From Acidiferrobacteraceae bacterium (lineage in GTDB: Bacteria; Pseudomonadota; Gammaproteobacteria; Acidiferrobacterales; Sulfurifustaceae): a DNA stretch of 35,213 nt. Under the pieces are notes generated by a model. The model searched no databases. It was given only the letters and a program-made list of their open reading frames with translations, and was not told the DNA's origin. Made by a program: the position numbers and the translations under genes. The DNA lies in NCBI GenBank assembly GCA_021323795.1, contig JAJPKH010000219.1, positions 1 to 35,213 of the forward strand, read 5' to 3'. Shown here piece after piece: positions 28,305-35,213 of the stretch (its first letter is position 1; each line of letters opens with the position of its first letter).

Positions 28305-29156
28305 ATGGCACTCGACCACACGTGGTACACCGAACAATGGGCCGAACAAGGCGCGGCGATCTCGCTCAAGATCCGTGACAAGGTGCACGACGAACAATCG
28401 ACCTATCAGCGCATCGAGATTTACGAGACCGAGACTTTCGGCACGCTCATGACGCTCGACGGGCTCGTGATGGTGACGGACCGCGACAACTTCATTTATC
28501 ACGAGATGATGTCGCACCCGGCGCTGTTCACCCATCCGAATCCCCGGCGCGTGTTGATCATCGGCGGCGGCGATTGCAGCACGCTGCGAGAGGTTTTGAA
28601 GCACTCCACCGTGGAACTCGCGGAGCAGGTGGAGCTCGACGAGCGCGTCACGCGCGTCGCCGAAAAGTTCTTTCCCGATCTTTGCGCGTCCAACGACGAC
28701 CCGCGCGCGCGGCTGCACTTTGCCGACGGCATCGAATGGGTCGCGCGCGCCGCGCCGGGCTCTTACGACGTCATCATCATCGACTCCACGGACCCGGTCG
28801 GCCCCGCGGCCGGTTTGTTCTCGGAGACTTTCTACCGCGACTGCCTGCGGGCGCTCGGCAAGGACGGCATCGTGGTCGGTCAGAGCGAATCGCCGTTATT
28901 TCACGCGGAACTGATACGCTCCGTGCACCGCGCCCTGCGTTCGGCGGGTTTTCGCGACGTCCTGACGCTCAACTTTCCCCAATGCACCTACCCGTCCGGA
29001 TGGTGGAGCGCGACACTCGCAGGCAACGGCCGCCCGCTCGCTACATTTCGTGAAGACGACGTCGCGGCCAAACGCGTTTCGACGCGCTACTACAACCGCG
29101 CTATTCACACCGCCGCGCGCGCGGCTCCGCAGTTCCTCGACGAATTGTTACGCTAG
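28305..29156 (+). CDS. speE: Spermidine synthase (polyamine aminopropyltransferase)
   Basis: SpeE transfers an aminopropyl group from decarboxylated S-adenosylmethionine to putrescine. The 283 residues match the E. coli-type enzyme. The N-terminal strand domain (MALDHTWYTEQW, QSTYQRIEIYETETFGTLMTLDG) precedes a Rossmann methyltransferase-like core. The core includes VLIIGGGDCSTLREVLKH (cofactor binding), the catalytic-region DVIIIDSTDPVGPA, and the substrate-loop FPQCTYPSGWWSA. The start is ATG 28305, with a weak AAAAAGAA ahead of it. No speD gene is visible nearby. Confidence 0.96.
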   Translation: MALDHTWYTEQWAEQGAAISLKIRDKVHDEQSTYQRIEIYETETFGTLMTLDGLVMVTDRDNFIYHEMMSHPALFTHPNPRRVLIIGGGDCSTLREVLKHSTVELAEQVELDERVTRVAEKFFPDLCASNDDPRARLHFADGIEWVARAAPGSYDVIIIDSTDPVGPAAGLFSETFYRDCLRALGKDGIVVGQSESPLFHAELIRSVHRALRSAGFRDVLTLNFPQCTYPSGWWSATLAGNGRPLATFREDDVAAKRVSTRYYNRAIHTAARAAPQFLDELLR

Positions 29157-29176
29157 GACGGCAGAGATGCGGCAAT

Positions 29177-29203
29177 AAAAAAGCGGGCGCCCGCAGGCGC
29201 CCG
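29177..29203 (-). terminator. Rho-independent terminator of the glnK-amtB unit
   Basis: On the minus strand an 8-bp GC stem CGGGCGCC/GGCGCCCG with a 4-nt loop (29184-29203) is followed by a run of six T (29182-29177). It sits about 30 bp past the amtB stop. It lacks a T-tract on the plus strand, so it would serve speE poorly. Confidence 0.85.
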
Positions 29204-29231
29204 AACCAGCTTGCTTGCAACTACGTGCCCA

Positions 29232-30677
29232 TCAAGTGTTGTAAGCGGTCTCGCCGTGTTCCGTGACGTCCAGACCTTCGCGCTCGGCTTCTTCGGCCGG
29301 CCGCAGGCCGATGGTCCAGTCGATCAACTTGAAGAGCACGAAGGCCACCGCGCCGGACCAAACGAGCGTGGTTCCAACGGCCCACAGTTGGCTGATCAAC
29401 TGCCCCGTGGCGTCGAAGGCGGCGACCGCGTTCTTCTCGTAATCGAAGATGCCGGTACCGCCGAGCGCCGGATTGACGAACACGCCCGTCAGGATCGCGC
29501 CGGTGATACCGCCGATGCAGTGAATGCCGAAGGCGTCGAGCGCGTCGTCATAGCCGAACTTGTGCTTGAGCCAGGTAACGGCCCAGAAGCATATGAGGCC
29601 GGCGGCAACGCCGATCACGAGGGCGCCGCCCACGCCGACGAAACCCGATGCCGGGGTAATTGCGACCAATCCCGCAACCGCGCCGGACACCGCACCGAGC
29701 ATGGAAGGCTTGCCGCGCAGCAACCACTCGACAAACATCCACGTCAGTGCGGCGACCATGGTTGCGAACATCGTATTCACCAGGGCGATAACCGCGCCGC
29801 CGGCGGCTTCCAGGTTGGAGCCGGCGTTAAAGCCGAACCACCCGGTCCATAGCAGGCAGGCACCGATCATCGTCAGCGGCAGGTTGTGCGGCGGCATGGC
29901 GGTGCGCGGAAAGCCGATGCGCGGCCCGAGTGCCATCGCCGCCATCAACCCGGCGATGCCCGAGTTGATATGCACGACGGTACCGCCGGCGAAATCGATG
30001 GCGCCTTTACCGAACAGGAAACCGGACGGATCGCCGTAGGCAGACGGGCCGCCCCAGAACCACACCATGTGCGCGATCGGCGCGTAAGAAAAAGTGAACC
30101 ACAGCGCCGAGAACACCAGCACCGCCGAGAACTTAATGCGCTCGGCGTAGGAACCGGCAATCAGCGTCGTTGTAATCGCCGCGAACGTGAGCTGAAACAT
30201 CGCGAACACGAGCTCGGGGATGGCGACACCTTTGGTGAAAGTCTCCGACATCGAATCCGGCGTGATTCCTTTCAAAAATACTTTGTCGAACCCGCCGATG
30301 AAACTGTTGAGCGACCCGCCCGCGGAGAACGCGAGGCTGTATCCATACAGCACCCACAGCACGCCGATCAAACAGAAGACGGCGAACACATGCATCAACG
30401 TGGACAGCACGTTCTTCGAGCGCACCAATCCGCCATAGAAGAGCGCCAGGCCCGGAACGGTCATCAGCAGGACGAGGACGGTGGAAACCATCATCCAGGT
30501 GGTGTCGCCCTTGTCGACTTTCATCGCCGGGGTCGCCGGCGCAGTGGCCGCGGCAGGCGCCGCGGCGGGCGCCTGGCTCGGAGGTTGGTCCGTCGCGGAC
30601 CCCGTCGCCGGCAACACGGCGAGCAGCGCCCCGAGCAGGGCACCCATTAGTGCCATTCTTGAGATCAACATTTTCAT
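29232..30677 (-). CDS. amtB: Ammonium transporter
   Basis: AmtB conducts ammonium across the inner membrane and is gated by PII. An N-terminal signal peptide (about 1-28) is followed by a long Ala/Pro-rich linker (about 30-52) and then eleven hydrophobic segments. The pore twin histidines lie in SYAPIAHMVWFWGG and DAFGIHCIGGITGAIL. FYGGLVRSKNVLS, WTGWFGFNAGSN and the C-terminal PII-contact region DVTEHGETAY are typical. The length is 481 residues, longer than E. coli AmtB because of the A/P linker. ATG 30677 has AGGGGGA upstream. It lies 12 bp downstream of the PII gene, and a clear terminator follows. Confidence 0.96.
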   Translation of the reverse strand: MKMLISRMALMGALLGALLAVLPATGSATDQPPSQAPAAAPAAATAPATPAMKVDKGDTTWMMVSTVLVLLMTVPGLALFYGGLVRSKNVLSTLMHVFAVFCLIGVLWVLYGYSLAFSAGGSLNSFIGGFDKVFLKGITPDSMSETFTKGVAIPELVFAMFQLTFAAITTTLIAGSYAERIKFSAVLVFSALWFTFSYAPIAHMVWFWGGPSAYGDPSGFLFGKGAIDFAGGTVVHINSGIAGLMAAMALGPRIGFPRTAMPPHNLPLTMIGACLLWTGWFGFNAGSNLEAAGGAVIALVNTMFATMVAALTWMFVEWLLRGKPSMLGAVSGAVAGLVAITPASGFVGVGGALVIGVAAGLICFWAVTWLKHKFGYDDALDAFGIHCIGGITGAILTGVFVNPALGGTGIFDYEKNAVAAFDATGQLISQLWAVGTTLVWSGAVAFVLFKLIDWTIGLRPAEEAEREGLDVTEHGETAYNT

Positions 30678-30689
30678 TCGTGCATCCCC

Positions 30690-31070
<381 letters not shown>

Positions 31071-31073
31071 TCA

Positions 31074-32189
31074 CTAGAACTTGTATACCGCCTCGAGCCC
31101 GTAGAAGTTTTGCTTGTCGGTCGTGCCGCTACCCTTCGTGAACACCTGTTTGTTCGAATCATCCGTGCGGTACTCGGCGCGCAGCTCGAAACCTTTCGCG
31201 ACCATGTAGCCGACGGTAACGGTGCTTTCGCTCAGTTTTTGCGAACCGGTCGTGCAGCTCGTGCGGAAACAGTTCTTGTCGTCAAACGACTCGACGCGCA
31301 GCGAACCGCGCAACTTGTCGGTAAACGCATAGTTCGCGTACGCCGCCACGCCGTTCCACTTGGCCTTGCCGCCGCCTGCCGCTCCGTGCTCCTGATCGCC
31401 GCTGTCGTAATTCAGCACCAAGGTGAGGGCATCGGTGACATTGAAGGTGCCGACGACATCGACGAGATTGCGCGTGCCGACCGCCGTTGTTCCGGCCTCT
31501 TCGCCCGAGTAAAACGCCGCGGTCAATCCCAGCATCTTGCTGGGATTCGCCGCCACACCGAGCTCGATCGTCTTTGCATCCGCGCAATTCGCACCGACGC
31601 AATTGCCGGACGCGGATTCCTTCACCACGTCCCATCCGTTGTTGACACCGGCCGTGAACTTAAGAGCGTCGCTGACCGGAATGGTCGCGCGTAGCCCGGT
31701 ATGGGTCACTGGAATAGCGAGCGTATAGAGGAGCGAGCGCGAAATGTTGGCGTTGCTGGGCGCCTGCGGCACCTCGGCGCCCGCGATAGTGGTAAATTTT
31801 CCGGCCATCACCGTCACAGCGCTCGTCGCATACTGCGCATACGCTTGCAGCAAATCGAACTCGGTGCTGTTCCAGCCTTTTGCATGATTGAACTCGACAT
31901 CCTTGCCCGCCATCATTTCGAGCATCCCGCCCGCACCGGTCGCCGGTAAATAGGAAACAGCGAGATCGGCCGCGTTCGGGGTGAAAGCATTCTTCTCCGT
32001 GGTATTCGCCTGGTACATCGGCGGGCTGGTATCGAAGTTGGTGTAAGTCGCATCGAGGTAGCCGGTGACGTCGATGCCCGACGCCTTCAGTACCTCTGCG
32101 AGCGTGGGCGCTTTTTCGGCCGCGCCGGCGGCGGACCAGACGGCGGCGGCCGCGCTCGCCATCAACAATTTCTTACTGAGCTGCTTCAT
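31074..32189 (-). CDS. Outer-membrane beta-barrel protein, BBP2/porin-like
   Basis: This 371-residue secreted protein has a signal peptide (about 1-24, ending AAGAAEK) and alternating amphipathic strands, and ends in Phe (EAVYKF), as barrels inserted by BamA do. Characteristic BBP2-like stretches are VTVMAGKFTTIAGAEV, NISRSLLYTLAIPVTHTGLRA and GVNNGWD. Two CX4C pairs (NCVGANC and NCFRTSC) fall in predicted loop regions. ATG 32189 has AGGAG about 9 bp ahead. It is the first gene before glnK-amtB, behind a sigma54 promoter, so its role is probably uptake of a nitrogen compound. The substrate is unknown. Confidence 0.85.
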   Translation of the reverse strand: MKQLSKKLLMASAAAAVWSAAGAAEKAPTLAEVLKASGIDVTGYLDATYTNFDTSPPMYQANTTEKNAFTPNAADLAVSYLPATGAGGMLEMMAGKDVEFNHAKGWNSTEFDLLQAYAQYATSAVTVMAGKFTTIAGAEVPQAPSNANISRSLLYTLAIPVTHTGLRATIPVSDALKFTAGVNNGWDVVKESASGNCVGANCADAKTIELGVAANPSKMLGLTAAFYSGEEAGTTAVGTRNLVDVVGTFNVTDALTLVLNYDSGDQEHGAAGGGKAKWNGVAAYANYAFTDKLRGSLRVESFDDKNCFRTSCTTGSQKLSESTVTVGYMVAKGFELRAEYRTDDSNKQVFTKGSGTTDKQNFYGLEAVYKF

Positions 32190-32302
32190 TGTCGTTCTCT
32201 CCTGGATGGTTCAGTCATCTTGATAATCGAGGACGCCGGTTCTTGCCGAGCACGCGTGGCAATTTCCCCCGCAGATACCTACTCGTGCTTGCCCCGCCGG
32301 AG

Positions 32303-32318
32303 AGCAGTTTCTGTGCCA
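32303..32318 (-). promoter_or_regulatory. Sigma54 (RpoN) promoter for porin-glnK-amtB
   Basis: On the minus strand the site reads TGGCACAGAAACTGCT, against a consensus of TGGCACR-N4-TTGCW. The invariant GG and GC are 10 bp apart as required; only the first T of TTGC differs. The predicted transcript start is near 32292, giving a leader of about 100 nt. Confidence 0.75.
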
Positions 32319-32379
32319 GGAAAATTTACGATCCACTATAGTCACTTACGCATGAGCCATCGCGGCTCGGCCTCGATCG

Positions 32380-32396
32380 TGCACCAACATGAATTC
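32380..32396 (-). promoter_or_regulatory. NtrC-like binding site, promoter-proximal (half-site strong)
   Basis: TGCACCAACATGAATTC on the plus strand has a perfect left half (TGCACCA) of the NtrC palindrome TGCACCA-N3-TGGTGCA and a weak right half. Its centre is about 97 bp upstream of the predicted start. Confidence 0.45.
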
Positions 32397-32411
32397 CCTC
32401 GGAATCGTGAT

Positions 32412-32428
32412 TGCACCGGTGAGGAGCA
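32412..32428 (-). promoter_or_regulatory. NtrC-like binding site, promoter-distal
   Basis: TGCACCGGTGAGGAGCA matches 11 of the 14 specified bases of TGCACCA-N3-TGGTGCA. Its centre is 32 bp from the proximal site, about three helical turns, the same spacing as the paired NtrC sites of the E. coli glnA promoter. Confidence 0.55.
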
Positions 32429-32649
32429 CGCCCCGGCTTTGATTGCGCGCAGTCATCGCGCGTCCGAGCAGATTCCGGCAATCGCGAACGCGCTCCGCCG
32501 GCACACGTCTTTGCACAGCGTGTGATGATGGCGAACCCGGGTTGTGGAGAGGTGGCCCGAACACGCATAGAGTTGTTCGGTCACTCCGTATTCGCTTGGC
32601 AACGACAGTCACCGACCGCTCCGCCCGGTTCGGCGTTGTCGGCGCTGCT

Positions 32650-32657
32650 GTTATACT
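32650..32657 (+). promoter_or_regulatory. Extended -10 promoter for ubiK-comM
   Basis: TGTTATACT (extended -10 TG-N-TATACT; the hexamer is 32652-32657) lies about 22 bp ahead of the ubiK start. The -35 region (TTCGGC, 17 bp upstream) is weak, as is usual with an extended -10. Confidence 0.5.
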
Positions 32658-32678
32658 GCGCGGGCGGGGGAATACACG

Positions 32679-32918
32679 GTGAATCCGAAGCTTGCAGATG
32701 AAATCTTTTCCGCGGTAGCGCGCGTGTTACCGCGCTCGCCTGCTGATCTCGAACGCAACGTAAAGGCCGCGCTCGCCGCGGTGTTCGACCGGCTCGATCT
32801 CGTGACACGCGAAGAGCTAGAGGTGCAAGAAGCGGTGCTTCAGCGCACGCGCGCGCGCCTCAAAGAAATGGAGCAAAGAGTTACGGCCCTCGAGCGCCGG
32901 GCGGCCGCCAAAGAATAA
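32679..32918 (+). CDS. ubiK: Ubiquinone biosynthesis accessory factor UbiK (YqiC/BMFP family)
   Basis: UbiK is a small coiled-coil protein that helps the soluble ubiquinone-biosynthesis complex work under aerobic conditions. It has 79 residues: an N-terminal amphipathic helix (PKLADEIFSAVARVLP), the conserved DLERNVKAALAAVFDRLDLVTREE core, and a C-terminal coiled coil (EVLQRTR-type heptads). The start is GTG 32679, with GGGGGAA about 6-8 bp upstream. It lies 28 bp ahead of comM, a common proteobacterial pairing. Confidence 0.92.
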   Translation: MNPKLADEIFSAVARVLPRSPADLERNVKAALAAVFDRLDLVTREELEVQEAVLQRTRARLKEMEQRVTALERRAAAKE

Positions 32919-32946
32919 GAACGCACAAGCGCAAAGGGGAAAGGGA

Positions 32947-34455
32947 ATGGCTCTTGCCGTCGTGCATAGCCGCGCTCAAGTGGGAATCGACGCGCCGGCC
33001 GTCACCGTGGAAGTTCATCTCGCCAACGGTTTGCCAAACCTCTCCATTGTCGGCCTGCCCGAAACTGCGGTGAAAGAAAGCAAGGACCGCGTTCGCGCGG
33101 CGCTGCTGAATGCGCACTTCGAGTTTCCCGCCCGACGCGTCACCATCAATCTGGCACCCGCGGACCTCCCTAAAGAGGGCGGCCGCTTCGACCTGCCCAT
33201 CGCGCTCGGTATTCTCGCTGCTTCAGGGCAGATGCCGGCCGCGGAGCTCGACGGCTACGAGTTTGTGGGCGAACTGGCGTTAACCGGAAAGCTGCGCCCG
33301 GTGCGCGGCGCGCTGACGGCCGCTTTAGCTGCCCGTGCGACCGGCCGCACCTTGGTTGTTCCTGCGGCTAACGGACCCGAGGCCGCGCTCGTTGAAGGCG
33401 TGACGGTGCTCGGCGTGCGTCACCTCCTGGACGTCACGGCCCACCTCGCGAAAGACAAGCCGATCGAACCCGTGGTCTTCCACCGTTCGGCGGCAGACCA
33501 TTCCGAGACACCGGACTTGAGCGACATTCGGGGACAGCAGCGCGCCAAACGCGCGCTCGAAATCGCCGCGGCGGGAGGTCACAGCCTGCTGCTTATCGGC
33601 CCGCCCGGCGCAGGCAAGACGATGCTCGCCATGCGTTTGCCGGGCATCCTGCCGCCGCTCACCGACGATGAAGCGCTCGAGATCGCCGCTATTCAGTCGG
33701 CGCACCGAGGCTTCGCCGTCGATCGGTGGCGGCAGCGGCCGTTCCGCTCGCCGCATCACACCGCCTCGGGCGTCGCGCTCGTGGGCGGCGGCAGTCATCC
33801 GCGGCCGGGAGAAATATCGCTCGCGCACCGCGGCGTTTTGTTTCTCGACGAGCTGCCGGAATTCGACCGCGCCGTATTGGAGGTACTCCGCGAGCCGCTC
33901 GAGTCGGGCGCCATCACCATTTCGCGCGCGGCGCGGCAGGCGGAATTCCCCGCCCGCTTTCAGCTCATCGCGGCCATGAATCCATGCCCGTGCGGTTTCC
34001 TCGGCGACGCGAGCGGGCGCTGCCGCTGCACCGAGGACCGGGTCCGCGGCTATCGCGCCCGCATCTCGGGACCGCTGCTCGATCGAATCGATTTACACGT
34101 CGATGTGCCGGCGGTGCCGCGCGAGCTGCTCCTCGCGCGCGGGCCGCATGACGGCGAGAGCTCGGTGGTCGTGCGCGAACGGGTAATCGCCGCGCGTACG
34201 CGCCAACAGGCGCGCGGCGGCGCCAACCACGCGCTGAGCAACAAACAGATCGAAGACCATTGTCGCCTCGATCGGGAGTCGCAGCAGCTGCTCGAACAGG
34301 CCATCGCGCGATTAGGCTTGAGCGCTCGTGGCTATCATCGGATCCTCAAGGTCGCGCTCACTATCGCTGACCTCGCGCGCTCGGACGCGATCTTGCCGTC
34401 ACATATCGCCGAAGCGATTCAATATCGCGCGCTTGATCGGCCCACCGTCAATTGA
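32947..34455 (+). CDS. comM: AAA+ ATPase ComM (YifB / Mg-chelatase-like)
   Basis: ComM is a hexameric DNA helicase that promotes branch migration during natural transformation; in many species it is known only as YifB. The N-terminal Lon-protease-like fold (VEVHLANGLPNLSIVGLPE) precedes the AAA+ module. The module has Walker A GPPGAGKT (about residues 218-225), Walker B LFLDELPEF and sensor AAMNPCPCGFLGD, which includes the family's zinc-like Cys cluster (CPCG, CRC). LLDRIDLHVDVP and the C-terminal helical domain follow. The 502 residues are full length, with no internal insertion. ATG 32947 has a strong GGGGAAAGGGA site. Together with pilMNOPQ this is compatible with natural competence. Confidence 0.95.
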   Translation: MALAVVHSRAQVGIDAPAVTVEVHLANGLPNLSIVGLPETAVKESKDRVRAALLNAHFEFPARRVTINLAPADLPKEGGRFDLPIALGILAASGQMPAAELDGYEFVGELALTGKLRPVRGALTAALAARATGRTLVVPAANGPEAALVEGVTVLGVRHLLDVTAHLAKDKPIEPVVFHRSAADHSETPDLSDIRGQQRAKRALEIAAAGGHSLLLIGPPGAGKTMLAMRLPGILPPLTDDEALEIAAIQSAHRGFAVDRWRQRPFRSPHHTASGVALVGGGSHPRPGEISLAHRGVLFLDELPEFDRAVLEVLREPLESGAITISRAARQAEFPARFQLIAAMNPCPCGFLGDASGRCRCTEDRVRGYRARISGPLLDRIDLHVDVPAVPRELLLARGPHDGESSVVVRERVIAARTRQQARGGANHALSNKQIEDHCRLDRESQQLLEQAIARLGLSARGYHRILKVALTIADLARSDAILPSHIAEAIQYRALDRPTVN

Positions 34456-34466
34456 TCCACAAAAAG

Positions 34467-34490
34467 AAAAGCGGCCGGGAGGCCGCTTTT
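34467..34490. terminator. Bidirectional rho-independent terminator
   Basis: AAAAGCGGCC, loop GGGA, GGCCGCTTTT: a 6-bp GC stem extended by A/T pairs, with T-runs on both strands. It sits between the convergent comM and cytochrome c genes and should stop both. Confidence 0.9.
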
Positions 34491-34512
34491 CGGTGCTTCA
34501 ACGTGACGTCGG

Positions 34513-35001
34513 TTACTTCGCTTTCGACACCATGTAGTCCACGGCCGCTTTAACGTCCGCGTCCGGCAAAGAGGCGTTTCCGCCTTTGGGCGGCATGAAG
34601 CCGGCCTTGCCTTGGAATCCCTTGATCGCGTGATCATGTAACGTCGCAACACCTTTGGCGATGCGGTCCTTCCACGCCGCCTTGTCGCCGAACTTCGGAG
34701 CGCCCGCAACCCCCATGGCGTGACAAGCCGCGCAGGTAGTGTCATAAACGGCTTTGCCTTTGTCCTCACCGGCCGCGTTCGCCGTCGCGATGACGCTCAG
34801 GCCGCCACCGCTGGGAGCGGGCGCCTGTCCGATATTCACTTCACCAATCGGTTTGATTCGTTCCGCCACCGCTTTGGTGTCCGGAACTTCCTTCACGTGC
34901 TTGCCGCCCACTACATTGGCCAAGATAACCAGCACGATGGTGAGCGCGACTAACGCGCCGATGAGCCCAGAGAACAATTTCAAAAATTCCCGGTCGTTCA
35001 T
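34513..35001 (-). CDS. Membrane-anchored class I cytochrome c (c5-like)
   Basis: This is a monohaem electron carrier on the periplasmic face of the inner membrane. An N-terminal helix (about residues 10-31) is an uncleaved anchor or signal. A Pro/Gly linker (about 35-75) leads to the haem domain, with CAACH (90-94) and the distal ligand Met136 in GFMPPKGG. The C-terminal helix ends VDYMVSKAK. The domain resembles cytochrome c5, which feeds terminal oxidases or denitrification enzymes; the partner here is unknown. ATG 35001 has AAGG about 8 bp ahead. Confidence 0.92.
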   Translation of the reverse strand: MNDREFLKLFSGLIGALVALTIVLVILANVVGGKHVKEVPDTKAVAERIKPIGEVNIGQAPAPSGGGLSVIATANAAGEDKGKAVYDTTCAACHAMGVAGAPKFGDKAAWKDRIAKGVATLHDHAIKGFQGKAGFMPPKGGNASLPDADVKAAVDYMVSKAK

Positions 35002-35069
35002 TGCTTAACCTTCTAAAATTAGTTGGAGTTAATTCCCCGCCCTGACGGACGGACCCGAAATTCCAGCGT

Positions 35070-35075
35070 AGTATA
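35070..35075 (-). promoter_or_regulatory. Possible -10 element for the cytochrome c gene
   Basis: TATACT on the minus strand lies about 69 bp ahead of the ATG. The sequence at the -35 position is a poor match. Confidence 0.3.
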
Positions 35076-35132
35076 GCCTGCCACATAGACGCTTAGGCAT
35101 ACCCCGGGTATCCTTGGCGCCCCCGAATATCC

Positions 35133-35209
<77 letters not shown>

Positions 35210-35213
35210 TACA

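Larger units (their letters stand above)
32190..32678. other. 489-bp divergent regulatory region, no gene
   Basis: The leftward half holds the sigma54 promoter, two NtrC-like sites and a leader of about 100 nt for the porin-glnK-amtB unit. The rightward end holds the ubiK promoter. An inverted repeat CACACG-N11-CGTGTG lies at 32502-32524. The track ORFs here are short, overlap on several frames and show no protein features, so I do not call them genes. Confidence 0.6.

Noticed and set aside
32220-32612. Overlapping ORFs of 80-101 aa in the porin/ubiK gap as small genes
   Set aside because: They overlap each other in several frames, lack start signals, and coincide with the sigma54/NtrC control region.

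Overview
The window reads as a conserved housekeeping segment of a high-GC, free-living proteobacterium. The gene order ponA / pilMNOPQ-aroKB-dgt-gltBD-hemE, the argS-SPOR pair, the nitrogen-regulated glnK-amtB block and the ubiK-comM pair fit the Beta/Gammaproteobacteria; I cannot place it more finely by eye. I see no insertion sequence, phage gene, CRISPR array, toxin or defence gene. Coding density is high and composition looks uniform.

Layout, left to right. (1) 1-3466: the N-terminus of a membrane sensor running off the left edge (-), a fructosamine-kinase-family repair kinase (+), a NUDIX hydrolase (+), and a diguanylate cyclase (-) convergent with the NUDIX gene. (2) 3689-10816 (-): hemE, gltD and gltB. 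gltB is interrupted by one in-frame TAA at codon 252, where the family has a conserved Tyr. (3) 10999-19246 (-): pilM-N-O-P-Q, then aroK, aroB and dgt, tightly packed. A sigma70-like promoter precedes pilM, and a long hairpin overlaps the pilQ stop. (4) 19425-26116: penicillin-binding protein 1A and a coupled 209-aa protein (+), a cNMP-binding protein with a degenerate GGDEF domain (-), then argS and a SPOR-domain protein (+). (5) 26147-29156: divergent speA (arginine to agmatine) and speE (spermidine synthesis). (6) 29177-32428 (-): a BBP2-type outer-membrane barrel, glnK (PII) and amtB. A good sigma54 promoter and two NtrC-like sites lie upstream and a clear terminator downstream. (7) 32679-35209: ubiK and comM (+), a membrane-anchored cytochrome c (-), and tRNA-Arg(CCG) (+) at the right edge.

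How the genes connect: nitrogen assimilation is the strongest theme. An outer-membrane channel, the AmtB transporter and its PII regulator appear to form one NtrC/sigma54 unit, while GOGAT (gltBD) sits on its own sigma70-like promoter. A second theme is the cell envelope: type IV pilus alignment and secretin genes sit back to back with PBP1A, and two c-di-GMP-related proteins lie nearby, one probably a receptor rather than an enzyme. The shikimate, haem and polyamine genes are ordinary biosynthesis.

The points most worth checking are the gltB nonsense codon, the NtrC/sigma54 control region, and the degenerate GGDEF protein that keeps its I-site. I did not find a convincing undescribed system. 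All family calls come from reading motifs by eye; no database search was run.
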